Below, one piece after another: positions 17,475 to 26,362 of a stretch of 64,000 bases of DNA. The notes under the pieces were generated by a model that was not told the DNA's origin, searched no databases, and worked only from the letters and a program-made list of their open reading frames with translations. Position numbers and translations under genes: made by a program. Within the stretch, counting starts at the first letter, position 1; the number at the start of each line of letters is the position of its first letter. The DNA comes from an uncultured Anaerolineae bacterium (GTDB taxonomy: Bacteria > Chloroflexota > Anaerolineae > Anaerolineales > Villigracilaceae), in the NCBI GenBank assembly GCA_937120535.1, contig CAKZJX010000052.1:27127-91126 (forward strand), given 5' to 3'.

Positions 17475-18377
17475 GTGTGGCGTATCCTTGTTTTGCTTCT
17501 GATGATTATCGTTTTGTTGGGGCCGCCGTCGGCTGTTCGTGGTCAGACGGAACCGAGGTTGAGCTCGGTGGAGGTATGGCTCTGGCCGGAATACGACGCA
17601 CCAACCGCGCTCGTGATCTTGCGAATGGTCGTCGCTGCAAATGTCTCCTTGCCTATGCCGATGACGTTTCGCATTCCGGCGCGCGCCGAGAAGCCTCATG
17701 CCCTGGCGGTCGGCCCATCCTTTGACCAGATAGCCGACCGTGTATATAAGCTGGAAAGGGATGGCGAATGGCTGAAGGTGGAGGTGACTGTGGATGAGCG
17801 CGCCATCCAGTTGGAGTATTATGACCCGGCTCTGATCAAACAAGGTGCGGATCGTTCGTATCGTTTTGTCTGGCCAGGCGACTATGCGGTCGAGAACCTG
17901 CATGTGGAGGTGCAACAACCGTTCGATGCCACTGCGATGAGTATTGATCCATATTTGCCGAATGTCACTCCTTCTGAGAATCGATTGATCTACTATAGCA
18001 ACGATTTTGGCCCGCTAGGGGCCGGTCAGACCTTTGAGTTGTCCTTCCGCTATCAGAAGGCCAGCGATACGCTCACTGTTTCTTTTCTGAGGCCCGAGCC
18101 AGCGACTTCGCTGGGGGAGAATGTGGCCGGCCGGATCACCTTGAACACCTATCGGTTGTGGCTGATCGGGATATTTGTCCTGCTGACCGTCGCCCTCGGC
18201 GCTGCGTGGTATTACTACCGATCGTCTGCTTCGAGCCGGCCAGCGCGTCGTCGTCACCGTCCGCGTTCGGAAAGGGCAGAAACCGATCTCTATTGCCATC
18301 AGTGCGGGACGCGCGCTCAGCGCGGCGATCGATTCTGCCGGGTATGCGGCGCCCGGCTCCGCACGGGTGCTGATTGA
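17475..18377 (+). CDS. Exported membrane-anchored protein with C-terminal zinc ribbon
   Basis: GTG start with GGAGG six bases upstream. A signal peptide (VWRILVLLLMIIVLLGPPSA) is followed by about 190 residues of predicted beta-rich extracellular domain (LSSVEVWLWPEYDAPTALVI, MTFRIPARAEKP, LSFRYQKASDTLTV), one membrane helix (LIGIFVLLTVALGAAWYYY), a basic segment and a double-CxxC zinc ribbon (YCHQCGTRAQRGDRFCRVCG). The topology places the ribbon in the cytoplasm. No family is recognised. It lies just before the ccm cluster and shares the ribbon style with the CcmI-like protein at 22495. Confidence 0.72.
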   Translation: MWRILVLLLMIIVLLGPPSAVRGQTEPRLSSVEVWLWPEYDAPTALVILRMVVAANVSLPMPMTFRIPARAEKPHALAVGPSFDQIADRVYKLERDGEWLKVEVTVDERAIQLEYYDPALIKQGADRSYRFVWPGDYAVENLHVEVQQPFDATAMSIDPYLPNVTPSENRLIYYSNDFGPLGAGQTFELSFRYQKASDTLTVSFLRPEPATSLGENVAGRITLNTYRLWLIGIFVLLTVALGAAWYYYRSSASSRPARRRHRPRSERAETDLYCHQCGTRAQRGDRFCRVCGARLRTGAD

Positions 18378-18686
18378 CAGGAAGAATGAGGACAAAAGCA
18401 GGGGGAAAGCTATGATTTCTATCTTCCCTTACTCTCAGCACGATTTAACTAAATATCGGTAGAATTCCTCTGCAAAACCTAAGAATGTTCTGTGGTATAC
18501 CCATTGCGCCGGTTGAAAACGGACGACATGTCCCGAAGCATGTTCGAGACAGGATGATGCACTTGGTGATCGACCAACTACTGTCTCGCATGCCGACGTG
18601 GAGCTGGCAGCACTCAGTTTGGTAATTGCGATACCCCTGGATGCGCTTGGTGAAATCATCGCACTTTATTATTATGGAGGTTGAAC
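18378..18686. other. Intergenic region before the ccm operon, with a palindrome at 18529-18551
   Basis: No gene is visible in these 309 bases. TGTC-C-CGAA-GCATG-TTCG-A-GACA at 18529-18551 is an inverted repeat of nine positions per arm with one mismatched position, a plausible operator for the operon that starts at 18687. A related word, TGTCTCGCATGCCGAC, follows at about 18582. GGAGG at 18676-18680 is the ribosome-binding site of ccmE. Confidence 0.45.
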
Positions 18687-19169
18687 ATGGGTCGTTCGAA
18701 GTTCTTGCTCGGTGGTCTGTTTATCCTCGCAGCGGTGGTCTATCTGATCGTCTCTTCAACCCAACAGGCTGCTGAGTATTTCATGACAGTGGATGAACTC
18801 TATGCCCAGAAGGATGCTGTTCTGGGCAAAAATTTGCGCGTCTCCGGCGCAGTGATCGGAGACACGATCCAGTATGATCCTCGGACGCTTACCCTAACGT
18901 TTCAGGTCGCCCATGTGCCGGGCAACAACCGTGAAGTGGAAGCTATGGGTGGCCTGGCCGAAGTGCTCAAACAGGCAGTGAATGATCCGAAGCGCAACCG
19001 TCTTATCATTGTATATGTGGGTCCCAAGCCCGATCTGCTTCGCCACGAGGCGCAGGCGATTGTCACCGGCCGCTTGGGTGAAGATGGCGTCTTTTATGCC
19101 GAGGAGCTGCTGTTGAAGTGCCCGACCAAGTACGAAGAGGCGGTTCCTGCTCAGGCCTCTGAGAGCTAG
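18687..19169 (+). CDS. ccmE: Cytochrome c maturation heme chaperone CcmE, CxxxY type
   Basis: Membrane-anchored OB-fold heme chaperone of the System I pathway: N-terminal anchor FLLGGLFILAAVVYLIVSS, then MTVDELYAQKDAVLGKNLRV, LTFQVAHVP, IIVYVGPKPDLLRHEAQAIV and GRLGEDGVFYAEELLLKCPTKY. The residue that carries heme covalently is normally His in HxxxY; here it is Cys145, giving CxxxY, the variant described for archaea and some sulfate reducers. The ATG at 18687 (160 aa) is chosen over the TTG at 18681 because of GGAGG spacing. It opens the ccm operon. Confidence 0.93.
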   Translation: MGRSKFLLGGLFILAAVVYLIVSSTQQAAEYFMTVDELYAQKDAVLGKNLRVSGAVIGDTIQYDPRTLTLTFQVAHVPGNNREVEAMGGLAEVLKQAVNDPKRNRLIIVYVGPKPDLLRHEAQAIVTGRLGEDGVFYAEELLLKCPTKYEEAVPAQASES

Positions 19170-19281
19170 CATGATCGGGCCTGGAACGCGTTCGACTGGG
19201 CAATCGGCAAGGATCGTTCTCTCGATGCGCACTAACGTTTGGTGTACTCTCTAGATGGGATTTATCTTCTCAGGAGATGGC

Positions 19282-21345
19282 ATGCTAGCCGAATTCGGTT
19301 ATGGGATTTTATTGGTGACGTTTCTGCTCACGTTGTATTGCATTAGTGCAGCACTTTTGGGCGCCTTGAACAAGTCGCTCGCCCTGGTGGAATCGGCCCG
19401 CCGGGCAATGTTTTTAACGTTTCCCTTGCTTTCGCTGTCGGCGTTGGCGTTGGTTGCGCTTCTGCTGCGCGGGGATTTTAATGTGCAGTTTGTCTACGAG
19501 GTCACCAGTCGGTCCATGCCCATCTATTTGAAGATCACCGCTTGGTGGGGTGGGCAAGCCGGCTCGTTGCTCTTCTGGTCCTGGCTCATGTCGGCGTTTA
19601 CTGCGTTGGCAGCGATGCGTCGTTGGGATCGGGATCAGGAGTTCCTGCCCTGGGTGCTGGTGGTAAGCGGGGGAACGTTGGCGTTCTTTTTGGCGTTGAA
19701 TGTCTTTTTTGAGAATCCGTTTGCCCGTCTCTATCGCCTTCCGGATGGAACTATTGGAGGCTATACCTTCCAGCCGGCCCTGTCGACTCCGGTGTACCCT
19801 TCCGATGGTCGCGGCCTGAACCCCTTGCTGCGTCATCCTGGGATGATCATTCACCCACCGATGTTATACCTGGGATTCGTGGCCTTTGTGATCCCCTACG
19901 CGTTTGCCATAGCCGCTCTAGTCACTGGTCGTACAGACGATCGCTGGATTCGGATCACGCGCCGCTGGTCCCTGTGGGCCTGGTTGTTCCTGTCGCTTGG
20001 CTTGGTTTTGGGAGGTCGCTGGGCATACGACGTCTTGGGATGGGGCGGGTATTGGGCCTGGGACCCAGTGGAGATCGCCGCCTTTATGCCCTGGCTCACT
20101 GGCACAGCGTTCTTGCACTCGGTGATGATCCAGGAAAAGCGGGGCATGCTCAAGCAGTGGAACATGGTGCTGATTATCTTGACCTATTCCCTGGTGATCT
20201 TCGGCACCTTCTTGACCCGCTCTGGCGTGCTCTCCTCGGTGCACTCCTTTGCCCAGAGCGCCATCGGGCCGGCCTTCTTTGTCTTCATCGGTGTTACCTT
20301 TGCGCTCTCGGTCGGCTTGTTGATCCACCGCTGGGGAGATCTAAGGGCCGAAGCCGAGATGAAATCCTTGCTTTCCCGCGAGGCGCTTTTCTTGCTGAAC
20401 AACTTGCTGTTCATAAGCATACTCATCGTGTGTTTCTGGGGCGTGATCTTCCCCTTGATCTCTGAGCTGGTCACTGGGCAGAAGGTTACCGTGGGGCCCC
20501 CGTTCTACGAGCGGGCCAACGCTCCGCTGTTTGCCGCTCTAATGCTGCTGATGGGGGTGGCTCCTCTCTCGGCATGGGGACATTCTACCGTGCAAACCCT
20601 AGGGCGCGCTTTGTGGAAACCTGCTGTGGGAGCATTGCTGATCACCCTTCTCCTGTATTTTACCTACACCCGTAACGCTATCGCCCTGATTGGCTTTTTC
20701 TTAGTAGCCCTGGTGGTCTTGGTGGCTGTGTACGAGTTCTGGCGGGGAGCTCGCGCTCGACAGCGGGCCCAGCAGGAGAATTTCTTCCAAGCCTTGATCC
20801 GCCTGATCGCTCGCAATCGTCGTCGCTATGGTGGATACATCATCCACCTTAGCATGATGATGATGGCGATCGGCATCCTGGGCATTGAGCTTTTCCAGAC
20901 CGAGACTCAGGGGACGCTGGGGGTGGGCGAAGAGTTATCCCTGCAAGGATATCGCTTGGTCTATCGCGATGTCGCCCGTTGGGACGACCTGGCAGGCGGG
21001 GTCAATCACACGCGCGCCGTGGTTGAGCTGTATCGAGGCGAACGTTATCTGACGACTCTTGCTCCGCGCATCGATTTCTATTACGATGCTCAACAGAACA
21101 TGACCATCCCCGGTGTGCGTTCCACCCTGGCCGACGATGTCTATGTCTTGCTGTTGTATTGGGAACCGGTTTCGGCCCAGGGGGCCACGTTCAAGTTGTA
21201 TGTCAATCCGCTGGTCAACTGGCTTTGGCTGGGTTCGTTGGTGTTCTTGCTGGGCGTGATTGTCGCTGCCTGGCCGGAGAGGGATCCCGAGCCGGCCTCG
21301 GTGCGCGTGCCGCGCTCAGCCCGCCAGACCAGTTCGGCCGATTGA
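19282..21345 (+). CDS. ccmF: Heme lyase CcmF
   Basis: Large integral membrane protein of System I that attaches heme to apocytochrome. It shows the WWD heme-handling motif WGGYWAWDPVEIAAFMPWL, conserved flanking histidines (LRHPGMIIHPPMLYLG; FLHSVMIQEKRGMLKQWN) and RSGVLSSVHSFAQS, with many membrane spans and a late periplasmic loop. The ATG at 19282 follows AGGAGAT at a good distance (687 aa); the upstream ATG at 19255 would place the ribosome-binding site inside the gene. Confidence 0.95.
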   Translation: MLAEFGYGILLVTFLLTLYCISAALLGALNKSLALVESARRAMFLTFPLLSLSALALVALLLRGDFNVQFVYEVTSRSMPIYLKITAWWGGQAGSLLFWSWLMSAFTALAAMRRWDRDQEFLPWVLVVSGGTLAFFLALNVFFENPFARLYRLPDGTIGGYTFQPALSTPVYPSDGRGLNPLLRHPGMIIHPPMLYLGFVAFVIPYAFAIAALVTGRTDDRWIRITRRWSLWAWLFLSLGLVLGGRWAYDVLGWGGYWAWDPVEIAAFMPWLTGTAFLHSVMIQEKRGMLKQWNMVLIILTYSLVIFGTFLTRSGVLSSVHSFAQSAIGPAFFVFIGVTFALSVGLLIHRWGDLRAEAEMKSLLSREALFLLNNLLFISILIVCFWGVIFPLISELVTGQKVTVGPPFYERANAPLFAALMLLMGVAPLSAWGHSTVQTLGRALWKPAVGALLITLLLYFTYTRNAIALIGFFLVALVVLVAVYEFWRGARARQRAQQENFFQALIRLIARNRRRYGGYIIHLSMMMMAIGILGIELFQTETQGTLGVGEELSLQGYRLVYRDVARWDDLAGGVNHTRAVVELYRGERYLTTLAPRIDFYYDAQQNMTIPGVRSTLADDVYVLLLYWEPVSAQGATFKLYVNPLVNWLWLGSLVFLLGVIVAAWPERDPEPASVRVPRSARQTSSAD

Positions 21346-21390
21346 GCTGTTCGCTCGCCAGTCTCAAGTGAAGTGTGTTGGGAGAACAAG

Positions 21391-21873
21391 ATGATGCGCC
21401 TGATGCGACTGTCCTGGTTGATCCTATTGTTGGCCGCCTTGGCGGTAAGGCCGGCCTGGGCCCAGGGGCCTAGGCCTCCAACCGACGACGAAGTCAATGC
21501 CATTGCCCGAAAGTTGTATTGTCCGGTATGTGAGAACACCCCGCTGGATGTCTGCCCGACTCAAGCCTGTGCCCAATGGCGCTCCCTGATCCGCCAAATG
21601 CTGGCTGAAGGCAAAACCGAGCAGGAGATTGTGCAATACTTTGTGGACAACTACGGGGCACGCGTGTTAAACGAGCCCCCTCGACAAGGATTCCACTGGT
21701 TGGCCTACCTGGTGCCGCCGCTCGCCATTCTGGTTGGAGTGGCGATCGTGGTGCAAGCCTTTCGAGCGATGAAACGGCCGGGGCCGGCCGCGCCCACCGC
21801 CAGGTCCGACCAAGAAGCGCTTCTCGACGAGTACCTGTTGCGGCTCGAGGAAGAATTGCGCCGTCAGAGGTGA
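21391..21873 (+). CDS. ccmH: Cytochrome c maturation protein CcmH (thiol oxidoreductase subunit)
   Basis: Keeps the apocytochrome CxxCH thiols reduced and hands them to CcmF. Signal peptide (LSWLILLLAALAVRPAWA), a three-helix domain with the redox pair in KLYCPVCENTPLDVCPTQAC, the helices QWRSLIRQMLAEGKTEQEIV and FVDNYGARVLNEPPRQGF, then a C-terminal membrane anchor (LAYLVPPLAILVGVAIVV). The family motif LRCxxCQ reads LYCPVCE. The GTG at 21373 is possible, but GGAGAA just before ATG 21391 favours the shorter form (160 aa). Confidence 0.93.
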   Translation: MMRLMRLSWLILLLAALAVRPAWAQGPRPPTDDEVNAIARKLYCPVCENTPLDVCPTQACAQWRSLIRQMLAEGKTEQEIVQYFVDNYGARVLNEPPRQGFHWLAYLVPPLAILVGVAIVVQAFRAMKRPGPAAPTARSDQEALLDEYLLRLEEELRRQR

Positions 21874-21909
21874 TCCGCCGTTTGCTCACCATCCACTCCG
21901 GAGAAAACG

Positions 21910-22485
21910 ATGGCAGAGACCATGTCCTCCCCTGTTCGTCGTAGTGTCCCAATATGGGCCCAGGTGTTGATTTGGTCTGCTTTAGTGGTGCTGCTGATGG
22001 TGATTGGGATCGTTCTAAATCGGCGTAGCGAAGGCAACATCCAGGTGGGCAATCGCATCCCCGACTTCACCTTGCCGCTGTTCAGCGGATATGAGTCCAA
22101 TGACCAGAGTGAGATCCGTTTTTCCGATCTGCGCGGCAAGGTGGTGGTGATCAATTTCTGGGCTTCGTGGTGCAAACCGTGTGAACTGGAGGCAGCCGAC
22201 CTGCAAGCCGCCTGGGAGTATTATCGCCCTACCGGCCAGGTGATCTTCCTGGGTGTGAATTACGTGGATACCGAACCCGAAGCTCGGCTTTACCTGCAAA
22301 AATTCGGGATCACTTATCCAAATGGCCCCGATCTGGGAACACGCATCTCTCAACTGTTCCGCATCAGCGGCGTTCCTGAGACCTACTTTGTAGATAAGAA
22401 CGGCGTCTTGCGCTACGTGCGGGTGGGGCCGTTTACATCGTTAGAAGAGATCCAACGGCAAGTAGACCTGTTGCTTGCGGAGTAA
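21910..22485 (+). CDS. ccmG: Thiol:disulfide interchange protein CcmG/ResA-like
   Basis: Membrane-anchored thioredoxin-fold reductase that passes electrons to the apocytochrome thiols. N-terminal membrane helix (VLIWSALVVLLMVIGIVL), AhpC/TSA-like strand VGNRIPDFTLPLFSG, the active site NFWASWCKPCELEAADLQ (WCxxC), the cis-proline segment ISGVPETYFVDKNGVL and GPFTSLEEIQRQVD. Length of 191 aa is typical. It lies 36 bases after ccmH in the same operon. Confidence 0.93.
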   Translation: MAETMSSPVRRSVPIWAQVLIWSALVVLLMVIGIVLNRRSEGNIQVGNRIPDFTLPLFSGYESNDQSEIRFSDLRGKVVVINFWASWCKPCELEAADLQAAWEYYRPTGQVIFLGVNYVDTEPEARLYLQKFGITYPNGPDLGTRISQLFRISGVPETYFVDKNGVLRYVRVGPFTSLEEIQRQVDLLLAE

Positions 22486-22494
22486 AGACCGTCC

Positions 22495-23034
22495 ATGGAA
22501 ATCGGTAGTCTCTTTTTGATCCTAGCCGTGGCCATTTTGGCCGGCCTGTATGTTGTCCAGCCCTTCCGTCGAATGCAGAGAACCCCTTCTCGTGTTCGCT
22601 CAAACACCGAAGAACACGAAATCTCTGCTCTCTTGGCTGAGCGCGATCGCATCATCCAGGCCTTGCAAGAATTGGATTTCGACTACGTCCTGAACAAGAT
22701 CCCCGCCGATGACTATCCTCAGCAACGGGTCGAGTTGCTCCGCAGAGGGGCTGAGGTGTTACGTCGTCTGGATAGCCTGCTGGGCGCCTCCTCAGGCATA
22801 GCTTTGGGTGGCAGTGCCGAGGAGCGGCTCGAAGCTGCAGCAGCGGCGCGCCGGGCCGATGCTGCTGTCGCTTCCGGCCAGCTCGCTTTGCAGGACAACG
22901 ATGAGATCGAGGCTCTGATTGCCGCTCGCCGCAAAGTCCGCAAGAAAAAATCGGCCGGCTTTTGCCCGAATTGTGGAAAACCCGTCCTGGCTTCCGATCG
23001 GTTTTGCGCCTCTTGTGGTACGCCGATCCAGTGA
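22495..23034 (+). CDS. CcmI-like membrane protein with C-terminal zinc ribbon
   Basis: An N-terminal membrane helix (SLFLILAVAILAGLYVV) is followed by a helical segment LLAERDRIIQALQELDFDYV...KIPADDYPQQRVELLRRGAE, the pattern at the N-terminus of CcmI subunits, where a membrane anchor leads into an E-L-D/E-x-D-x-x-x-G-K-I motif. An Ala-rich linker and a double-CxxC zinc ribbon (FCPNCGKPVLASDRFCASCG) replace the TPR domain of proteobacterial CcmI. A role in presenting apocytochrome or organising the complex is inferred from position between ccmG and the cytochrome gene. Confidence 0.7.
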   Translation: MEIGSLFLILAVAILAGLYVVQPFRRMQRTPSRVRSNTEEHEISALLAERDRIIQALQELDFDYVLNKIPADDYPQQRVELLRRGAEVLRRLDSLLGASSGIALGGSAEERLEAAAAARRADAAVASGQLALQDNDEIEALIAARRKVRKKKSAGFCPNCGKPVLASDRFCASCGTPIQ

Positions 23035-23071
23035 TGTCTGATCGATCCCCTTTTTCTCTCGTCTAGCGCTT

Positions 23072-24940
23072 ATGACTCGTTTCATTTTTCTCCTTCTGTT
23101 TTCCGCCTTGATTCTTTCGGCGTGTAATCTTTCCTTGGCCCAAGATGTCACCCCGCCGCCCGATTATGTGCCTCCCACGGCACCTCCCACAGTAGGCCCT
23201 GCTGCGCCGCCTGAGCCGCCCGATCCACAACGTGGCGCCGCCATCTATGCCCAATCGTGCGCTCCCTGTCATGGAGAGCGCGGGATGGGGGATGGCGTTC
23301 AGGGAAAGCAACTGCCGGTACCTGTGCCTCCAATTGGCCTGTATCAGGTGGGCCGGGCCGCCGTGCCAGCCGAGTGGTATCGCATCGTGACTCAAGGCAA
23401 CATTGAACGCTTCATGCCGCCCTTTGCCAGCCTCTCGGTACAGGAACGTTGGGATGTGGTGGCCTATTCCCTGACTCTTCACGTCTCGCAAGCCGAGCTG
23501 CAACGCGGCCGGGAGCTGTTTGAGACTTTCTGCGGCGATTGTCCGCTGGACCTCTTCCGAGATGCGACGTGGATGGCTTCGCGTTCCAACGATGAACTGG
23601 CCCGCATTCTTCGCGAAGGGATAGGGGACTTTGCCGGCCTGGCCCCGCAAATGAGCGATGGATTCAACGAACTGGCCGCCTACGTCCGCACCTTATCGTT
23701 TGCCGCTTCCGCTTCGGACCCTCAGCCGGCCGCGGCCGAACCGAGCGCCCTCTCCCCTCAAACGACGCCGGTCCCTACTTCGGTCCTCTCTGCGCCCGAG
23801 ACAACCCCCTCGCCTGAAGCAACCAATCGGCCTTCAGCGGCTACTTCGCCAGAAGAGCCCTCCGAAGGCCTTGTCCGCGGCAGGGTGCTTGGCGGGATGA
23901 GCGGCTTGGTCGTTACCTTGCGCGGCTTTGATCATGCGAAATTGGTACAAGGAGAAATTTCGGAAGAGCTGACCTTTACCACCATTGTCGATGCAAACGG
24001 CGAGTTCGTTTTCCGCGAGGTAAAGACAAGCGAAGATATTATCTACTTTGCCGAAATAGCCTATCAAGGAGTGACCTACGTCTCCGATCCTGTTGCGGGT
24101 GTGACTTCCGAGCTTATCTTGCCTGATCTTCGAGTTCACGAGGCCACCACCGATCAATCCAACATGATGTTCGAGCAGGTGCACTTCTTCGTCGATGTTT
24201 CTGAAGAAGGGTTTATCCGGGTCGTTGGGTTATATTCTTTCTCAAATCTTGGTGATAAAACGGTTGTCATCCAAGCTACAGACAGCGTACCCTTTTTGCC
24301 TACCCCAAACAACGCTCAGAACGTGGAATATCAGTTGGTTGAAGGCAGTGCAGCGATCTTGAGCGCTGAGGGGGGCTTTGCTCTGCCCCCTCAATCGCAG
24401 CCATATGGGATCACTCATTTTTATGTTGTGCCTTATGAAGGCAAGGTGGAGATCGCTCAACCGTTCGTCTGGCCTGCTCAGTCGATCGTTCTGCTGGCGC
24501 CGGAAACCGTTCAGTTGAGCACGTCTCAGCTCACTTGGAGAACGAAGCAGAATTTCCAGGGAGTAAACTACAACTCGTTTAGTGGTGGCCCGATCCGGGC
24601 CGGCGATACCCTGCTTTTTACCGTTAGCAGGCCGCCCCTCAGCCTTGCCAATCTAATGTCGGGCATTTCCCAGCAAGGTCTACTGCTTGGCATTGGCGCC
24701 CTGGGCTTGGCCTTGATCTTGGCTGGTGTCTGGCTATATATCAGCAACGTTCGCACAGCCAAGGAAGACGAAGAGGTATCGGAGTTCGGAAGCGAAGAAG
24801 AGATCCTGGACGCAATCATCGCCTTGGACGACTTATATCGCTCAGGCAAGATCCCCGAAGAGAGCTATCAGACTCGGCGCAAAGAATTAAAGAATCTGCT
24901 CAAGCAGATGCGAAATGGAAGCCATTCGAGCAATGCCTGA
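23072..24940 (+). CDS. Cytochrome c-domain lipoprotein with a degenerate second heme site
   Basis: Lipoprotein signal ending LILSAC (Cys18), a Pro-rich linker, then a cytochrome c domain with CAPCH (63-67) and methionine-bearing loop RFMPPFASL. A second class I-like domain around 142-225 has CGDCP at 154-158: the two heme cysteines remain but the iron-ligating histidine is proline. A Pro/Thr/Ser linker, a beta-sandwich domain (about 265-530), a membrane helix (LLLGIGALGLALILAGVWLY) and a short helical tail (LDDLYRSGKIPEESYQTRRK) similar to the CcmI-like segment complete the 622 aa. Lying inside the ccm operon, it is probably a client cytochrome or part of the maturation machinery. Confidence 0.8.
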   Translation: MTRFIFLLLFSALILSACNLSLAQDVTPPPDYVPPTAPPTVGPAAPPEPPDPQRGAAIYAQSCAPCHGERGMGDGVQGKQLPVPVPPIGLYQVGRAAVPAEWYRIVTQGNIERFMPPFASLSVQERWDVVAYSLTLHVSQAELQRGRELFETFCGDCPLDLFRDATWMASRSNDELARILREGIGDFAGLAPQMSDGFNELAAYVRTLSFAASASDPQPAAAEPSALSPQTTPVPTSVLSAPETTPSPEATNRPSAATSPEEPSEGLVRGRVLGGMSGLVVTLRGFDHAKLVQGEISEELTFTTIVDANGEFVFREVKTSEDIIYFAEIAYQGVTYVSDPVAGVTSELILPDLRVHEATTDQSNMMFEQVHFFVDVSEEGFIRVVGLYSFSNLGDKTVVIQATDSVPFLPTPNNAQNVEYQLVEGSAAILSAEGGFALPPQSQPYGITHFYVVPYEGKVEIAQPFVWPAQSIVLLAPETVQLSTSQLTWRTKQNFQGVNYNSFSGGPIRAGDTLLFTVSRPPLSLANLMSGISQQGLLLGIGALGLALILAGVWLYISNVRTAKEDEEVSEFGSEEEILDAIIALDDLYRSGKIPEESYQTRRKELKNLLKQMRNGSHSSNA

Positions 24941-24967
24941 ACCGGCAGTTGCCCTGCGTGGTAGACC

Positions 24968-25666
24968 ATGATTGAAGTTCGCCATCTTGTCAAGCAGTTC
25001 GGCCCCAAAACAGTGTTGCGTGGGGTCAACTTTTGCGTAGAGCGCGGGGAATTTGTGGCCTTGCTCGGTCCGAACGGGGCCGGCAAGACCACCTTTCTGC
25101 GCATCCTGGCTTCGCTCTCGCGCCCGTCCTTGGGCGAGGTGCGTATTGCCGGTTATCGCCTACCCCATCAAGCGGCTCAAGTGCGTGCCCGCTTGGGCGT
25201 GGTGACCCATCTGCCGTTGCTCTATGGCGATCTGACGGCTCAAGAGAATCTGGAACTCTATGCGCGCCTGTACGGCCTAACCGATTTCCAGGCTCGAATC
25301 CAAGAGATCCTAGAACTGATTGGCTTGGAGGCCCGTCGCCACGACCTGGTGCGCACGTTCTCGCGCGGCATGCAGCAACGCCTGGCCATCGGGCGAGCCC
25401 TGTTGCATCACCCAGACGTGATCCTGTTCGATGAACCCTACACTGGCCTCGATCAGGATGCTTCGGCCATGCTCGATACCATCCTGCGTTCCATAGCGGT
25501 CCAGGGTCACACCATCGTGATGACCTCTCATGACTTGGCCCGTGCCGAGGACTTGGCGACTCGCTTCGACGTGCTCTCTCGTGGGGTGATTGCCGCATCG
25601 GCTGCGCGTCACGAGTTGAACCACACCAATCTGCTCGCTTTCTACAAGCAAGCGCTGACGTCCTAA
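24968..25666 (+). CDS. ccmA: Heme exporter ATP-binding protein CcmA
   Basis: ABC ATPase of the CcmABCD complex that releases holo-CcmE. Walker A is LLGPNGAGKTTFLRIL, the signature is FSRGMQQRLAIGRALLHHP with the Q-loop earlier in LGVVTHLPLLYGDLTAQE, Walker B is VILFDEPYTGLD and the switch histidine is in VMTSHDL. 232 aa is normal. It is followed 21 bases later by ccmB, which fixes the identity within the ABC superfamily. Confidence 0.92.
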   Translation: MIEVRHLVKQFGPKTVLRGVNFCVERGEFVALLGPNGAGKTTFLRILASLSRPSLGEVRIAGYRLPHQAAQVRARLGVVTHLPLLYGDLTAQENLELYARLYGLTDFQARIQEILELIGLEARRHDLVRTFSRGMQQRLAIGRALLHHPDVILFDEPYTGLDQDASAMLDTILRSIAVQGHTIVMTSHDLARAEDLATRFDVLSRGVIAASAARHELNHTNLLAFYKQALTS

Positions 25667-25687
25667 GGCGTCAGATAGGATCCGCCC

Positions 25688-26362
25688 ATGCCTTTGTTCC
25701 TGAGAGCTACGTTTGCTATAGTAAGGAAGGATCTAACCGCCGAGTTCCGCTCGCGCGAGCTGTTCTCGGCGATGTTGGTCTTTTCCTTGCTCGTGATCGT
25801 GATCTACAACTTTGCCTTAGAACTCACCCCCACTATCCGTCGTGAGGTGACCTCAGGTGTTTTGTGGACAACGTTTGCCTTCGCCGGCACCCTGGGTTTG
25901 AGTCGCTCGATGGCCGTCGAAAAAGATCGCGGCAGCTTGGATGGCCTGCTGTTAGCGCCGGTGGACCGCGCAGCCATCTACTTTGGAAAAGTGATGAGCA
26001 ACCTGGTGTTTATGTTGCTGGTAGAGGTCTTCATCTTGCCTATTTACTCGGCCCTATACAACATCAATTTGTTCCATCCCGGTTTATTGCTGGTGATCTT
26101 GCTCGGTTCGCTGGGATATGCGTCGGTGGGTACGCTCTTGGCCACGATGAGTGTGCAGACGCGCACCCGCGAAGTGTTGCTGCCGATCCTGCTCTTTCCG
26201 GTTGCGATTCCGGTCTTGTTAGCGGCTGTAAAAGCGAGCACCGGTTTTCTCAATGGTGCAACCCTAGCCGAGATTTGGCCTTCTCTCAATCTGCTGATCG
26301 CCTACGATGTCATCCTTTCATCGGCAGCGTTTATGGTTTTCGATCAGGTTGTGGAAGAATAA
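25688..26362 (+). CDS. ccmB: Heme exporter membrane protein CcmB
   Basis: Six-span permease-like subunit paired with CcmA. The N-terminus ATFAIVRKDLTAEFRSRELF, LWTTFAFAGTLGLSRSMAVE and EKDRGSLDGLLLAPVDRAAI are family hallmarks, followed by PIYSALYNINLF and LPILLFPVAIPVLLAAV. 224 aa is the usual length. Positioned between ccmA and ccmC. Confidence 0.93.
   Translation: MPLFLRATFAIVRKDLTAEFRSRELFSAMLVFSLLVIVIYNFALELTPTIRREVTSGVLWTTFAFAGTLGLSRSMAVEKDRGSLDGLLLAPVDRAAIYFGKVMSNLVFMLLVEVFILPIYSALYNINLFHPGLLLVILLGSLGYASVGTLLATMSVQTRTREVLLPILLFPVAIPVLLAAVKASTGFLNGATLAEIWPSLNLLIAYDVILSSAAFMVFDQVVEE

Noticed and set aside
18435..18659. 74-codon minus-strand open frame
   Set aside because: No motif or start signal; overlaps the palindrome upstream of ccmE.
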